A stretch of DNA of 6,031 nt from Bacillota bacterium (GTDB taxonomy: Bacteria > Bacillota > Clostridia > Lachnospirales > Lachnospiraceae). Positions 5,560 to 6,031 of the stretch are shown one piece after another; the stretch's first letter is position 1, and each line of letters opens with the position of its first letter. The notes under the pieces were generated by a model. The model did not search any database. It worked only from the letters and a program-made list of their open reading frames with translations, and had not been told where the DNA came from. Location: assembly GCA_023437885.1 (NCBI GenBank), contig JAEZFH010000287.1:1-6031 (forward strand). Reading direction: 5' to 3'. The position numbers and the translations under genes were made by a program.

Positions 5560-6031
5560 ATGAAAGCCAATAGAAGTACGCTTATCATAAGCGGAGACAG
5601 GATTTTTAATCTGGTTAATATAACCGTATTAAGCTTGTTAACAATCTTAATTGTATTTCCGGTTTGGAATGTTGTAGTTAATTCCTTCAGCAGCGGTAAT
5701 GCGATTGCAGAGAGCAGGAGTCTTTTCTGGCCGACGGAATTCTCTCTGGAAAATTATCGGGCAGTGATGAATGATACCTCAATATGGAGAGCATTTATTA
5801 TATCAATTCTTAAGACAGTGACTGGTGTCGTATGCCATGTATTATTTTGTTCCATGGTGGCCTATGGAATGAGCAAGAATAACCTGATTGGCAGAAAAGT
5901 ATATACGGTCATGGGAGTAATCACCATGTTCTTCTCGGGAGGAATTATTCCAACCTATATGCTGATCAAATCTCTGAATTTGCTGAATTCTTTCTGGGTG
6001 TATATTATCCCGGCACTGTTCAGTTATTATT
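5560..6031 (+). CDS. CUT1-family sugar ABC transporter permease, LplC/YtcP-like (3' truncated by window)
   Basis: The frame stays open from ATG 5560 to the window end, giving the first 157 residues of a protein expected to reach about 290-300. Visible features are a first membrane segment (about 18-40, ending FPVWNVVVNSFS), the extracytoplasmic FWPTEFSLENYRAV stretch (56-69), a second segment (about 78-104, ending AYGMSK), and a third with the diagnostic FFSGGIIPTYMLIKSLNLLNS block (124-144). That block marks the LplC/YtcP subgroup and pairs with the LplB-like subunit encoded 10 nt upstream. The EAA loop lies beyond the window edge, so integrity cannot be judged. The two subunits should form the heterodimeric channel. 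A solute-binding lipoprotein gene is expected next (inference from family gene order). Confidence 0.92.
   Translation, partial: MKANRSTLIISGDRIFNLVNITVLSLLTILIVFPVWNVVVNSFSSGNAIAESRSLFWPTEFSLENYRAVMNDTSIWRAFIISILKTVTGVVCHVLFCSMVAYGMSKNNLIGRKVYTVMGVITMFFSGGIIPTYMLIKSLNLLNSFWVYIIPALFSYY

Overview
The window looks like a chromosomal segment of a low-to-mid GC, anaerobic Firmicute, most likely a Clostridia/Lachnospiraceae-type genome. Grounds are the strong AGGAGG-type ribosome sites, the A/T-rich intergenic DNA, the LplB/LplC-type sugar permeases and the Spx/ArsC-like thiol protein. The taxonomic call is inference from gene style, not from a marker gene.

Left part (1-2378): a tightly coupled two-gene unit on the + strand. 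It encodes a soluble SPFH/band-7 protein of the slipin type (77-1174) and, one base later, the RNA ligase RtcB (1176-2378), which has all catalytic residues. This is an RNA-repair module. No RtcA cyclase, RtcR regulator, Ro/TROVE protein or PrfH is visible in the window, and the real start of the operon may lie to the left.

Middle (2379-3283): a 319-bp stretch without an intact gene between two convergent genes. It holds what may be a decayed reading frame and a nested inverted repeat. It is followed by a minus-strand Spx/ArsC-family thioredoxin-fold protein (2698-3045) with its own extended -10 promoter and a dyad next to it. The intergenic space up to 3283 is shared with a LacI-family gene and carries a perfect match to the CcpA cre consensus.

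Right part (3284-6031): a carbohydrate uptake locus. A LacI-family regulator (3284-4339) ends in a strong stem-loop terminator. A well-formed promoter then lies between two LacI-type operators, one of them a perfect 18-bp palindrome. Downstream are two CUT1 permease genes, LplB-like (4572-5549) and LplC/YtcP-like (5560 to the window end, truncated). The lacI promoter has a palindrome with the same AAACGTTT core, so the regulator probably controls both itself and the transporter. No ATPase is encoded here. These permeases usually borrow a shared MsmX/MsmK-type ATPase, and the solute-binding protein is expected just past the window.

The most distinctive items are the slipin-RtcB pair with a threefold repeat in the slipin N-terminus, and the complete operator/promoter architecture of the LacI circuit. 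I did not see a clearly undescribed system; the slipin-RtcB pairing is the closest to poorly understood biology.
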